A model generated the notes under the pieces. That model saw only the letters and a list, made by a program, of their open reading frames with translations, ran no database searches and had not been told where the DNA came from. This document shows, in pieces, positions 8,293 to 16,998 of a stretch of DNA of 64,000 bases. The position numbers and the translations under genes are program-made. The first letter of the stretch is position 1; each line of letters starts with the position of its first letter. This DNA comes from an uncultured Parabacteroides sp. (GTDB lineage: Bacteria; Bacteroidota; Bacteroidia; Bacteroidales; Tannerellaceae), in contig URZO01000016.1 of NCBI GenBank assembly GCA_900552465.1, positions 1 through 64,000 of the forward strand, written 5' to 3'.

Positions 8293-9735
8293 TTATTCCA
8301 GAACAATCACCTTATATTTCGGAACCAGCATCTTCATAATCACCCATCCGATCAGATAAGCGACAGCACAGACACAGAAAATCACGAAATAACCGGCCGG
8401 TTTACCCGAGAAGCCCATAAAAGTCATTTGAGTAACATCCGCATAAACGAACAGGTTACCGGCAACCTTCTGCAAGATCATGGAACCGACACCACCTGCC
8501 ATACCGCCGATACCCGTGATACTGGCAATTGCCGATTTCGGGAACATATCGCCGACGGTAGAGAAAATATTAGCAGACCAGGACTGATGAGCCGCCCCGC
8601 CAATACCGATCAGAATCACCGGGAACCAGGGAGAAACCGTACCCAACGGCTGTGCCAGCAATACCAACAAGGGGAAGAATGCGAAAATCAACATCGCTTT
8701 CATACGAGCCGCATACGGGTTCATACCACTGCGGTTAATAAAAATTGTCGGCAGTTTACCGCCATAGATAGAAAGCATCGTCACCGCATACAAGGTAAAG
8801 ATCAACGCCATCCCCAACGGATCGGAAGTCTTGATGCCAAACTGTGTATTCAGATAGGAAGGCGTCCAGAAGAGGAAGAACCACCAAACACCGTCCGTCA
8901 TAAACTTACCGGCGATGAAAGCCCAGGTCTGTTTGAAAGTAAAGCACTGCCAGAAGCCGATCTTCTTTTCATCCTTTTCTTCAATATAGACAACGCCTTC
9001 TTCGTTCTTATCCTGTTCGATATAATCCAATTCCGCTTTATTGACATGCTTGCTCTTACTTGGCGCCGTGTACATAAACACCCACATACCCATCCAGACA
9101 AAACCAAGCGCACCGATCACGATAAACGCCATTTCCCAACCCCAGGCCTTAGCCAGCAGCGGAATGGAAATAGGAGCGATCAAAGCGCCGATCGAAGCGC
9201 CGGCATTAAAGATAGAAGTGGCATAGGCACGGTCTTTCTTCGGGAAATACTCAGCCGTAACCTTAATTGCAGCGGGGAAGTTTCCAGCCTCACCCAACGC
9301 CAGGATACAGCGGGCCGCCAGGAAGAAATACATACTCACGGTTGCCAATATAACCACCACGTCACCTGTCGCGGCAATCATCTCGGCGGCATTGTGCATC
9401 CCTACATAATGCTCCGTCGCCACACCGCAAACAGCATGAAGACAGGCACCGAACGACCAGACACCGATAGCCCAGAGGTATCCCTTCTTTGTCCCCATCC
9501 AGTCGATAAAACGACCGGCAAACAGCATGCAGAGGGCATATACAATTGAGAAAACTGATGTTATCGTACCGTAATGGGATTCATTCCAATGGAATTCCGG
9601 CTTGATAAATTCGTCCCAAGTCAAAGAAAGAACCTGGCGATCGAGGTAATTCACTGTTGTGGCGAAAAATAACATGGCACAGATTGTCCATCTGTAGTTT
9701 GTCATTTTCTCATTTGCTTTTTGAAATGTGTTCAT
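8293..9735 (-). CDS. MFS transporter, ACS family, hexuronate (ExuT)-like
   Basis: Inner-membrane symporter of 480 residues with about 12 transmembrane helices. The opening YRWTICAMLFFATTVNYLDR is the typical first helix of the anion:cation symporter family (hexuronate, galactonate and related acid-sugar carriers). Conserved features include the loop GRFIDWMGTKKGY after helix 2 and LALGEAGNFPAAIKVTAEYF in helix 4. Likely role: import of glucuronate or galacturonate into the cytoplasm, where UxaC, KdgK and KdgA (encoded near 55-58 kb of this window) would degrade it. An internal ATG at 9705 (MTNYRW) is an alternative start that fits family alignments equally well. It is a single gene, convergent with the fucosidase. 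Confidence 0.88.
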   Translation of the reverse strand: MNTFQKANEKMTNYRWTICAMLFFATTVNYLDRQVLSLTWDEFIKPEFHWNESHYGTITSVFSIVYALCMLFAGRFIDWMGTKKGYLWAIGVWSFGACLHAVCGVATEHYVGMHNAAEMIAATGDVVVILATVSMYFFLAARCILALGEAGNFPAAIKVTAEYFPKKDRAYATSIFNAGASIGALIAPISIPLLAKAWGWEMAFIVIGALGFVWMGMWVFMYTAPSKSKHVNKAELDYIEQDKNEEGVVYIEEKDEKKIGFWQCFTFKQTWAFIAGKFMTDGVWWFFLFWTPSYLNTQFGIKTSDPLGMALIFTLYAVTMLSIYGGKLPTIFINRSGMNPYAARMKAMLIFAFFPLLVLLAQPLGTVSPWFPVILIGIGGAAHQSWSANIFSTVGDMFPKSAIASITGIGGMAGGVGSMILQKVAGNLFVYADVTQMTFMGFSGKPAGYFVIFCVCAVAYLIGWVIMKMLVPKYKVIVLE

Positions 9736-9767
9736 GATATTAATATTCGTTTTTCATAATACGGCGG

Positions 9768-9800
9768 CAAATATAAGCTATTTTTTTCGTTATACACAAG
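9768..9800 (-). promoter_or_regulatory. Promoter of the MFS gene
   Basis: On the minus strand TATATTTG (9768-9775) lies 33 bases before the start codon. A weak -33 box CTTG (9797-9800) stands 21 bases upstream of it. Confidence 0.45.
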
Positions 9801-9854
9801 TTTGTGTGTGCGAATACATTCACTATTTCATTTCTTTCACATCCTGGGCGGAAA

Positions 9855-10613
9855 CTATTCGCCCGGCACTGGTCTCTCGATTCTGTACGTTTCACTTGCA
9901 TATCCCTCCTGAGGCTTCTTTAACGGCTTCGGGCCGGTGGAGCACTGCGAGACAACGCGGATGCGATACTTCCCCGGTCCCAATTCGCCGTTTAGCCGCA
10001 CCAACAGTTCGCTGCGCGTATTGATCAATCCTTTCCTCGGCGGGATAAACAGCTTCACCTCTCCCGTATCGGCATCTTCAAAATAGACACCACGCGTCGG
10101 GTCATCCCCGTTCATCAGCAACATCTCGCCTTTCAACAGGATAGTCGCGTCGGGTTCCAACACCCGCTCATATTGTTCATTCAGCGGCAAGAGGTTATTT
10201 GTATGGAAAGACGGTCCGGTCTTCCGTCGTCCGACCTCCCGGAACAACGGGTCGGCAAACTGTTCCTTCAGGCGGGGGCTCATCACGAAACGCGCCTCTG
10301 CCTTATTCTGCGCCCGTGCCTCCGGCGAGAGGCGGTCATAGCTCCACAAACCGGTCACAGCCGGTGTCAAAGTCCCCAGCTCGCTGCTGACGGAAAATCC
10401 GTCCATCAGGTATTCCTCGACCAGATCAGTCATAAGCGTCATGATTGCCCGCACGGAATCGGCCCGGTAGATCCCCGTCCGCTCCTGCAAAACAGTTGCC
10501 AGTTGGTCGAGCGTTACATTCCCCCGCTGGACGACCCGGGGGAAACTGCCTTTTACTCCTTTATAATTAGAGGCGAATACCCTCACATCCCATCTAACCC
10601 GTTTCTTATCCAT
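9855..10613 (-). CDS. HU-like DNA-binding protein with DUF4469 C-terminal domain
   Basis: Protein of 252 residues. The first 125 or so resemble the HU-related family of Bacteroidales (VTLDQLATVLQERTGIYRADSVRAIMTLMTDLVEEYLMDG, then a beta-arm region with GTLTPAVTGLW). The C-terminal part is an Ig-like DUF4469 domain (GVYFEDADTGEVKLFIPPRK ... LNGELGPGKYRIRVVSQCS). The role is probably nucleoid-associated or structural DNA binding; it is not experimentally assigned as far as I know. The ATG is preceded by GGGAGGAT, a strong ribosome-binding site for this phylum. The gene stands alone, downstream of a long inverted repeat at 10690-10767. Family call is good, function is inference. Confidence 0.85.
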   Translation of the reverse strand: MDKKRVRWDVRVFASNYKGVKGSFPRVVQRGNVTLDQLATVLQERTGIYRADSVRAIMTLMTDLVEEYLMDGFSVSSELGTLTPAVTGLWSYDRLSPEARAQNKAEARFVMSPRLKEQFADPLFREVGRRKTGPSFHTNNLLPLNEQYERVLEPDATILLKGEMLLMNGDDPTRGVYFEDADTGEVKLFIPPRKGLINTRSELLVRLNGELGPGKYRIRVVSQCSTGPKPLKKPQEGYASETYRIERPVPGE

Positions 10614-10689
10614 TACTTATCCTCCCATGTTGATTACAGGTGCATACACTATCACACCTTACCGTGTCAAAGGTAAACAATTAAGAAGG

Positions 10690-10767
10690 ATATAAAAATA
10701 TTCTCTGCAGAATAATAAAAAATTCTTATGAACATTTTAAATTATTCTGCAGAGAATATTTTTATAT
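10690..10767. repeat. 27-bp perfect inverted repeat with 24-base spacer
   Basis: The arms at 10690-10716 and 10741-10767 are exact reverse complements, centred on the motif TTCTCTGCAGAA. The spacer is AT-rich and partly self-complementary. It lies between the HU/DUF4469 gene start and the end of the nucleoside hydrolase gene, both on the minus strand. It could act as a terminator for the upstream operon, a cruciform or protein-binding site, or be a short MITE remnant. Confidence 0.85.
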
Positions 10768-10779
10768 TTTGGGGAGCAT

Positions 10780-11784
10780 TTAAAAAGAGGACAGAGGGGG
10801 TGAAACAGTGTCACATTCCCGGATGTCCCTCCCCAGCATTAGTGCAGTAATCTTTCCGGCTAATTCCCTGACATCGGCGCCGGGTTTCAGCTTCACTACA
10901 GACTGGTTGCTCTCCTTACCCGGTATCCACCGGTTGCTGCCGTCCGCCTCGAGACGGTAACAGCCGGCATTATCCAGTTCGATATACCGGGAGGCCTCAT
11001 CTGTCAGCAGAAAAGCGGTGACCTGATCCCAACTGGCACGTCCTTTAAAGTCATTATACAACTCATAGGCCCTGTACACCGGATGCCCGGCAGGTAAGCC
11101 GGCTTTCAATGCCGCATCGCCGGTAACCACCTGCTGGCCGACCTCCCAACCGCAGAACACGACCTCTTTCGTCCAGTTGGCCAGACAATAGACCGTCGAG
11201 GCGGGGTCGGGGCGTGAGAAATTCGCCTCTTTCCCTTCCGGGAACATTCCGCCCATACAATACCATTTGCTGACTTTCGCCTCGACCAGTTGTTTCCCGC
11301 TAAGCGGTGAAAACTGATCGGCCGAGGACTGAAGTAACTTTTGCAGACTGCTCAAATGGCCGATTGTGAGAATGACGACGGACTGATCCGGGCTCTCTGC
11401 CAATAGCTTCCGGTAGGTACGAGTGGCCGTTTCCGCCTCCTTCCAGGAAGGAAGATCGTGTGGAAATTCTTCGGAGATCTGCCTTGTATAGCGGGAATGG
11501 TTTGTAAGGGAGGATTGTCCTTCCAGGAAGCCGAGCGGCAACCGGCTCATCCCGTAAAACCGATTAAAAGCGCTCACGCAAGTGGCGGCAAACGGGTCGT
11601 CACTCGTGACGACCGTTCCCAACAAATCTATCTTATGCTGTTTGTGCAAGGCATAAAGCATTGCCAACGTTCCGGCATCATCCACGTCCGAATCTATATC
11701 CGTATCGACGATCACCCGCTGCTGCGCGAGGGCAAACAGAGAGAATAGAGATGCGACCAGGGTCAAAATCAATTGCTTTTTCAT
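10780..11784 (-). CDS. Secreted nucleoside hydrolase (IUNH family)
   Basis: Hydrolyses the N-glycosidic bond of nucleosides (base plus ribose). The 334-residue protein carries a signal peptide (FSLFALAQQ) and the IUNH calcium/substrate motif VDTDIDSDVDDAGTLAML near residues 26-43. Conserved VTSDDPFAATC and later GWEVGQQV segments also fit the family. Export to the periplasm is atypical for classic cytosolic nucleoside hydrolases but is seen in Bacteroidales SusCD loci. It begins 34 bases after the SusD stop, so it belongs to the sigma/FecR/SusC/SusD locus and suggests nucleosides or a ribosyl compound as nutrient. Specificity cannot be read from the sequence. Confidence 0.87.
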   Translation of the reverse strand: MKKQLILTLVASLFSLFALAQQRVIVDTDIDSDVDDAGTLAMLYALHKQHKIDLLGTVVTSDDPFAATCVSAFNRFYGMSRLPLGFLEGQSSLTNHSRYTRQISEEFPHDLPSWKEAETATRTYRKLLAESPDQSVVILTIGHLSSLQKLLQSSADQFSPLSGKQLVEAKVSKWYCMGGMFPEGKEANFSRPDPASTVYCLANWTKEVVFCGWEVGQQVVTGDAALKAGLPAGHPVYRAYELYNDFKGRASWDQVTAFLLTDEASRYIELDNAGCYRLEADGSNRWIPGKESNQSVVKLKPGADVRELAGKITALMLGRDIRECDTVSPPLSSF

Positions 11785-11818
11785 AACCTGTTATTGTTTA
11801 TGACAAAAATACGAATCT

Positions 11819-13543
11819 TTAATTACCATACCCTTCATTCTGCGGAAAATCTTGCGGGTTGGAAATGCGGGACAACTGATTACGCGGGATCGGGCGGAGG
11901 ACCTGGTAGGGCTGGAACTTGCCGGCGGTCACTTCATTCATATCCGGGTTGTTCATCCTTTCCATCAGCTTGCCTGTCCGCTTCAGGTCGTACCAGCGAT
12001 GCAACTCGCCGGCCAGCTCACGGCCTCTTTCGTTCAGGATAAAGTCCATATCGATCACCGACGGGCTAATCTCCATCTCCTTTTCTTTACCGGGGACTGC
12101 TGCTCTGCGTCTGATCACATTGATGTATTCGGCTGCTTTATCCTTGTCGCCCAGCAGGTAACAGGCTTCGGCTGCCAGCAGATAGGTATCGCCGAGCCGG
12201 AAGACACAGACATCACGAGTCCCTTTCATCTCGTTGACAGCAGGACGTTGCGGGTCCTGGAACTTAATCAGCGTGCTGTACATCGTTCCACTCTGGAACT
12301 TCGTGTTGGAGGGCCAGGAAGCATTCGGATTTGCGGCGGACTGGATATCGTCACCGATCACGCTACGCATCTCGTCCGGCATCCACACCCAGCAGGGCCA
12401 TACGGCAGCAATCTGTTCTTTCGTCCAGGGATGTTTCGGGATAATCATGACGGAATCTCCTTTTTCCCAGACGATTGTCTCGTCCTGTTTGGTGAATGGG
12501 CTGAACATCTTGTCTTCGACGCGGTCGTAATCGATCTTCCAGAGCGTACGGTAGCAGTCGTCCCAGCGCTGGTCGATCTCCACATCGTACAAATCTTCCA
12601 GGAACCAGGTCGGACGGACGCGGCTCCAGGGACGACCGTATTCGAGAGTCCGGTCCAATACGCCCGGATAATGGTCCGAATAGGAGGCGGTATAAAAGTG
12701 GTGCAGGATGCATCCGCTACCGTTCAGCTCCATGTTTTTAGTGAACAATACGGGGAAAATGACTTCATCATTGCGCTCGTTGTTCCGGTCCCAGAGTTCT
12801 TTGTGTGTCGCCATCAGATGATGGTAGGGAGAGGCTATCACGGCTTCTGCCAGCCGGCGGGCTTCCTTCAGGTCTTCCTGGTTCCGGTTTACGGTCAGGT
12901 AGACACGCGCCAGATGGTGCATCGCCGCATCCCGCGTGATCCGCCCGTATTCGCTTTGAGTCTCGGGGAGGTTGTCCACACAGAACTTCAGTTCGTCTAT
13001 GATGAAATTCCAGACCTGATCGACCGGAGTCTTATATGCCTCGGTTATCACGGATTCGGTGGGTTCCGTCCGCAACTCGATCTCGCCGAACTGTTGTACC
13101 AGGTGATAGTAGTGGTGGGCCCGGATAAAGCGCGCCTCGCCCAGATAGCGCAGGCGGTCCTGCTCGCCCAGGTCGGGAATATCCCCATTTTCGAGGGCCT
13201 GGATGACGGCATTCGCCTGGTTGATCGTAACGTAACAGTTAGACCAGAAATTCCACACGTTTGCAGAGGTGGCATCGATGGTCCAGGTACGGAATTCGAT
13301 ATCCATCGCCACCCCGTTCTTCCATATATCCGAAGGAGCTTCACACATATAAATGATAAAACCGTCTCCATACATCGCCCGCAAGCGGGAATACAGGCCG
13401 TTTACTCCTTGCTTGATCCCGTCGGCAGTCGTATAGAAATTGCCGGCTGTGATCTTATTATAAGGTGTTTCGTCCAGAAACGAGGAACAGGATTGTGAAA
13501 TGCAACCCACAATCAGAAGAAGATAAATATATACTGTTTTCAT
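11819..13543 (-). CDS. SusD/RagB-family lipoprotein (second pair)
   Basis: Surface lipoprotein of 574 residues with lipidated Cys19 (SQSC) and the SusD start SSFLDETPYNKITAGNFY. The helical TPR-like region includes RYLGEARFIRAHHYYHLVQQ near residues 130-150. The C-terminal RagB segment DFILNERGRELAGELHRWYD and the closing LRPIPRNQLSRISNPQ are typical. It is encoded 13 bases after its SusC partner and just before the nucleoside hydrolase. It should bind the ligand delivered to the STN-SusC transporter. Confidence 0.95.
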   Translation of the reverse strand: MKTVYIYLLLIVGCISQSCSSFLDETPYNKITAGNFYTTADGIKQGVNGLYSRLRAMYGDGFIIYMCEAPSDIWKNGVAMDIEFRTWTIDATSANVWNFWSNCYVTINQANAVIQALENGDIPDLGEQDRLRYLGEARFIRAHHYYHLVQQFGEIELRTEPTESVITEAYKTPVDQVWNFIIDELKFCVDNLPETQSEYGRITRDAAMHHLARVYLTVNRNQEDLKEARRLAEAVIASPYHHLMATHKELWDRNNERNDEVIFPVLFTKNMELNGSGCILHHFYTASYSDHYPGVLDRTLEYGRPWSRVRPTWFLEDLYDVEIDQRWDDCYRTLWKIDYDRVEDKMFSPFTKQDETIVWEKGDSVMIIPKHPWTKEQIAAVWPCWVWMPDEMRSVIGDDIQSAANPNASWPSNTKFQSGTMYSTLIKFQDPQRPAVNEMKGTRDVCVFRLGDTYLLAAEACYLLGDKDKAAEYINVIRRRAAVPGKEKEMEISPSVIDMDFILNERGRELAGELHRWYDLKRTGKLMERMNNPDMNEVTAGKFQPYQVLRPIPRNQLSRISNPQDFPQNEGYGN

Positions 13544-13556
13544 AGGATGACTCTAT

Positions 13557-16500
13557 TTAAAATGAAACATTCAATCCAAAGACAAAAGACGTCAACGGGC
13601 GATGAGAAGAGTATGACAAGCAGTTTTCGGGATCGAGCCCGCCGAACTTGTTAAAGGTCCAGACGAACGGGTTATCGACAGCCACATACATACGGAGCCG
13701 GTTCGCTTTGATCTTTTCGATCATTCGGGCAGGGAACGTATATCCGATATTCACATTCTTCAACCGGATGAAAGAGAGGTTACGGTAAGCGTAGTCGCTC
13801 TGTACCAACAGCGGCTGGGGATTCGAGCCGATAGGCTTCGGGAAAGTCTTCGACTGATGTTCCGGGGTCCAGAAATCGACATCCAGATGGTTCATCCTGG
13901 AGGAGCCTGCTTCGTATGTCAGGAAGTCGCAAAGTTGGCCGTAACCGGCACGTGTATAGAAGTAGAGGTTCAGATCGAGATGCTTATATCTCAGGGTGGT
14001 ATTCAAGCCGCCGGTCAGCTTGGGAATCCGGTTGTAAATAAACTGGTCCTCCTGATCGTACTTGCCGTTTCCATTCACATCCAGGACTTTCGGGTCGCCC
14101 GGTTCATAGCCGTATCTCTTCGCTTCGTCGGCCTCTTCAGTCTGCCAGGCGCCGGTATATTTGTAAAGCAGGTCTACCTGCAAAGGTTTACCGACAAACC
14201 ATTTGTTACCAGGGTCGCTCGTTTGACCGTCGTACAGTTCCACTATCTCATTTTTATTATAGGCCAGCGTGACCCCTAATGTCCACTCCCAGTTTTTGTT
14301 TACGAAAGGAACCGTATTCAATGCGATTTCCACACCTGTGTTACGGGTTTTACCTATATTCTGCCAGGTTTCATTATAGCCGGTCGTAATGGGCAACAGG
14401 CGCTTCATCAACAAGTCGTGCGTATCCCTGCGATACAGGTCGACCGTTCCGCTGATCCGGTTATTCAGGAACCCGAAGTCAATACCCAGGTTGTATTCTT
14501 CCGTCCGTTCCCATCCCAGACCGGCATTCGGCATTTCGGAGGGCAGATAACCGATAGCCGAAGCGTCGCTCAGGCCTAAGGTATAAGGGTATTTCTGGAA
14601 TGCACCCAATGTGGAATAGGTTTCGATCGCCGTATTACCGGTATTCCCCCAGCTAAGCCGGAACTTCAGGTTGGATATCTGTTCGATATTCTGGATAAAA
14701 GGCTCCGAACTGATTCTCCAGGCAAGCGCGACAGAGGGGAAGAAATCCCATTTGCTTCCGCTTGCAAGACGGGAAGAACCATCGTAACGACCGGTCAAAG
14801 TAAGCAGATATTTGTCTTTCAGGGTATAGTTGATACGGCCCATGAAAGAGAGCAAAGCCCACTTCTTGTAATTGGAAGTACGGGTAAAGATATCCGGGGC
14901 TTCATTCACATTATACCATTTGCCGTAATAAGGGACATCGGAGCCGGTAAGCCCGAGGTTATCGATCGTGTAGGTCTGCATATCATGGACGGCCGAGACA
15001 CTGATATTATGAATGCCGAAGCTCTTGTCGTACTTCAGTATATTCGTAAAGGTCAGCGACTTCTCTGTCGTTTTATTATATGACAACGAGTTGTACGACA
15101 TCAGATTCATATACGGGCTGTTGTAGGCGCCGCTTTCCACAAACTGTAAATCCGGGGTCAGGCTGGTACGGAAATTCAGGCCGTCGATGATAGTCCAATC
15201 GGCATAGAAGTTGAAGAATGCCCGGTCACGGAAGGACTGGTTCTCCAGATATTTATCGCTTGTATAGAAATGCGGATTGATTTGCATGAAGCCTGAGCAA
15301 TAGGCGCTCGGATAATAGGCAAGCTCTCCGTCGTCGTCATACACCCGGGTAACAGGGTTTATCAGCGTTCCATTCAAAAAGACATTGTCATTTCCTAAAT
15401 CGGTTTTACGGTGAGTATACATGGCAGAGTAGCCTACTTTTAATGCCTTAAACAACTTCACATCCCCATTCAGACGCATGCTGAAGCGTTCGCTGGACAT
15501 GTTGTCGATAATACTCTGGTTCTTGTTGTAGCCTAATACGATCAGGTTCGACATATTGTCTTTTCCGACATTGATCGTGACGTTGTTGTCTGTCTGGAAG
15601 CCGGTACCGGAGAACATTTCATCCTGCCAGTCCACATAATTCTTATTTTCCAGCAGGTCCGTCACGCCGTTGAACAGTTCGTCGTCCGTCTTTCCCGGAT
15701 TGGAAGCCCTCAGATAATCAGCCCATTTATCACCGGACATCAGATCGAAGTTTTTAAACGATTTGGAGAAACCGACAAAGCCGTCGTAAGAGACGGAGAC
15801 ACGGCCATCCATCTTTCCCCGTTTGGTTGTAATGATTATGACGCCGTTAGACCCTCTCGAACCATAGATGGCTGTTGAGGATGCATCTTTCAACACGTCG
15901 ATCGCCTCGATCTCGGCCGGGTTTATATCGGAAATCTTTCCGCCGAAAGGTGCCCCGTCCAAAACAATTAACGGATCATTCCCTGCATTTAAAGAATTAT
16001 AACCACGAATAATCGGGGAAGAGGTATCGCCCGGTTTGTTACCGATCGTGATGTCCAGACCTGCGACCTTCCCTTGCAAGCCTTGTATCGGATCACTCAA
16101 AACAGCCTGGTTTTCGAGGATGTCCGAACGAACCTGCGAAACAGATCCCGTCAGGTCACTCTTCCGAACGGAGCCGTAGCCGATTACAACCACTTCATCG
16201 ATCATCTGATTGTCTTCTTTCAGCCTGACATTGATGACGGAACGGTTGCCCACCGTAATAGTCTGGGAAACATATCCGATAAAGGAAAAGGCCAATACCG
16301 CTTTTGTGGTCGGCACGCTGATCGTATATTTCCCATCAACATCCGTAATCGTCCCGACAGTCGAACCGTTCAGACTTACACTGACGCCCGAAATCGGCTC
16401 ACCGGCCTCATCCGTAACCAATCCTACGATTTGTATCGGAGCGTCGGATTTGGCCAATAACCTGCTTACATCATCTTTCTTTGAAGTTATGACAATATAT

Positions 16501-16841
16501 CTGTCGATCAGCTTATAGCCGATATCCGTTCCCTCAAAAAGCTGGTCCAGGATAGCGGTGATACTTTGTTCTCCGGTTTTCACGTTTTGCTTCTTCACTG
16601 CGTTTAAAACCGTGCTGTTAAAGAAGAAGCGGTAATCAGACTGCTTCTCTATCTCTCTGAAAACGTCCGTCAGGGACACATTCTCTAAATTCAGGTTAAC
16701 AGTTGCATTTTGAGAATACGTGTTATTGGCCTGCAAGCAGAATGTAACAAGGAATAAAAGGATTGTTATCAGCTTCATTTTTAGCCATATTTTTTGTGGT
16801 ATCAAAAGTATGACACCTTTGATTAAATATTCTTTTTTCAT
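13557..16841 (-). CDS. SusC-family TonB-dependent transducer with STN domain
   Basis: Outer-membrane transporter of 1,094 residues that also signals across the envelope. After a signal peptide (near residue 44, ANNTYSQ) comes an STN domain, about 50-110 (LTDVFREIEKQSDYRFFFNS). A carboxypeptidase-D-like domain (GLVTDEAGEPISGVSVSL), the plug with GSNGVIIITTKRG and a beta-barrel follow. STN-bearing SusC proteins contact FecR-type anti-sigma factors on ligand binding, and such a factor plus an ECF sigma are encoded just upstream. The ATG at 16841 is adopted; an internal ATG at residue 22 would shorten the signal region. A candidate antisense RNA overlaps the leader and start codon. Confidence 0.95.
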   Translation of the reverse strand: MKKEYLIKGVILLIPQKIWLKMKLITILLFLVTFCLQANNTYSQNATVNLNLENVSLTDVFREIEKQSDYRFFFNSTVLNAVKKQNVKTGEQSITAILDQLFEGTDIGYKLIDRYIVITSKKDDVSRLLAKSDAPIQIVGLVTDEAGEPISGVSVSLNGSTVGTITDVDGKYTISVPTTKAVLAFSFIGYVSQTITVGNRSVINVRLKEDNQMIDEVVVIGYGSVRKSDLTGSVSQVRSDILENQAVLSDPIQGLQGKVAGLDITIGNKPGDTSSPIIRGYNSLNAGNDPLIVLDGAPFGGKISDINPAEIEAIDVLKDASSTAIYGSRGSNGVIIITTKRGKMDGRVSVSYDGFVGFSKSFKNFDLMSGDKWADYLRASNPGKTDDELFNGVTDLLENKNYVDWQDEMFSGTGFQTDNNVTINVGKDNMSNLIVLGYNKNQSIIDNMSSERFSMRLNGDVKLFKALKVGYSAMYTHRKTDLGNDNVFLNGTLINPVTRVYDDDGELAYYPSAYCSGFMQINPHFYTSDKYLENQSFRDRAFFNFYADWTIIDGLNFRTSLTPDLQFVESGAYNSPYMNLMSYNSLSYNKTTEKSLTFTNILKYDKSFGIHNISVSAVHDMQTYTIDNLGLTGSDVPYYGKWYNVNEAPDIFTRTSNYKKWALLSFMGRINYTLKDKYLLTLTGRYDGSSRLASGSKWDFFPSVALAWRISSEPFIQNIEQISNLKFRLSWGNTGNTAIETYSTLGAFQKYPYTLGLSDASAIGYLPSEMPNAGLGWERTEEYNLGIDFGFLNNRISGTVDLYRRDTHDLLMKRLLPITTGYNETWQNIGKTRNTGVEIALNTVPFVNKNWEWTLGVTLAYNKNEIVELYDGQTSDPGNKWFVGKPLQVDLLYKYTGAWQTEEADEAKRYGYEPGDPKVLDVNGNGKYDQEDQFIYNRIPKLTGGLNTTLRYKHLDLNLYFYTRAGYGQLCDFLTYEAGSSRMNHLDVDFWTPEHQSKTFPKPIGSNPQPLLVQSDYAYRNLSFIRLKNVNIGYTFPARMIEKIKANRLRMYVAVDNPFVWTFNKFGGLDPENCLSYSSHRPLTSFVFGLNVSF

Positions 16842-16848
16842 ATCTTTG
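16818..16848 (+). promoter_or_regulatory. Consensus Bacteroidales promoter antisense to susC start
   Basis: TTTG (16818-16821), 19 bases, then TATCTTTG (16841-16848): one of the best promoter matches in the window. It points away from the susC gene, and no protein gene follows on the plus strand; an intrinsic terminator does, at 16895-16929. Confidence 0.65.
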
Positions 16849-16853
16849 TTGTA

Positions 16854-16931
16854 CGATTATGATATTAGACAATTAATTTAGTTGTTTGATATTCGAGCCG
16901 GGATAAGTGCCACCTTATCCCGGCTTTTTAT
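16854..16931 (+). ncRNA. Predicted antisense small RNA opposite the susC 5' leader (about 75 nt)
   Basis: A transcript from the promoter at 16818-16848 would begin near 16854 and stop at the terminator hairpin GCCGGGATAAG / CTTATCCCGGC followed by TTTTTATC. It would be antisense to the untranslated leader of the STN-SusC mRNA, which runs the other way and starts its coding at 16841. The arrangement matches the known DonS-type RNAs of Bacteroides, which lie antisense to susC leaders and repress the locus. No coding potential is seen. The existence of the RNA is a prediction; the promoter and terminator are visible. Confidence 0.5.
16895..16929 (+). terminator. Intrinsic terminator of the antisense RNA candidate
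   Basis: An 11-bp perfect GC-rich stem with a 6-base loop is followed by a T-run on the plus strand only. The minus strand lacks a T-run after the stem, so it mainly serves plus-strand transcripts. Confidence 0.75.
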
Positions 16932-16998
16932 CTATTCCATTCTTTTTTCTTATTCCATAGGCATCCCCTCCATATTAGATTCAACGTTAACGACTCTC

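Noticed and set aside
8428..9549. Long plus-strand open frame (373 codons) opposite the MFS transporter
   Set aside because: It is a shadow of the real gene; its translation is rich in Arg, His, Gln and Thr without any fold pattern. Similar shadows lie opposite susD (11852-13498), ispG (19704-21392) and the patatin gene (38879-40495).
10690..10767. Invertible promoter (phase-variation switch)
   Set aside because: The spacer is only 24 bases, has no promoter, and no recombinase gene is nearby, so the inverted repeat is reported without this claim.
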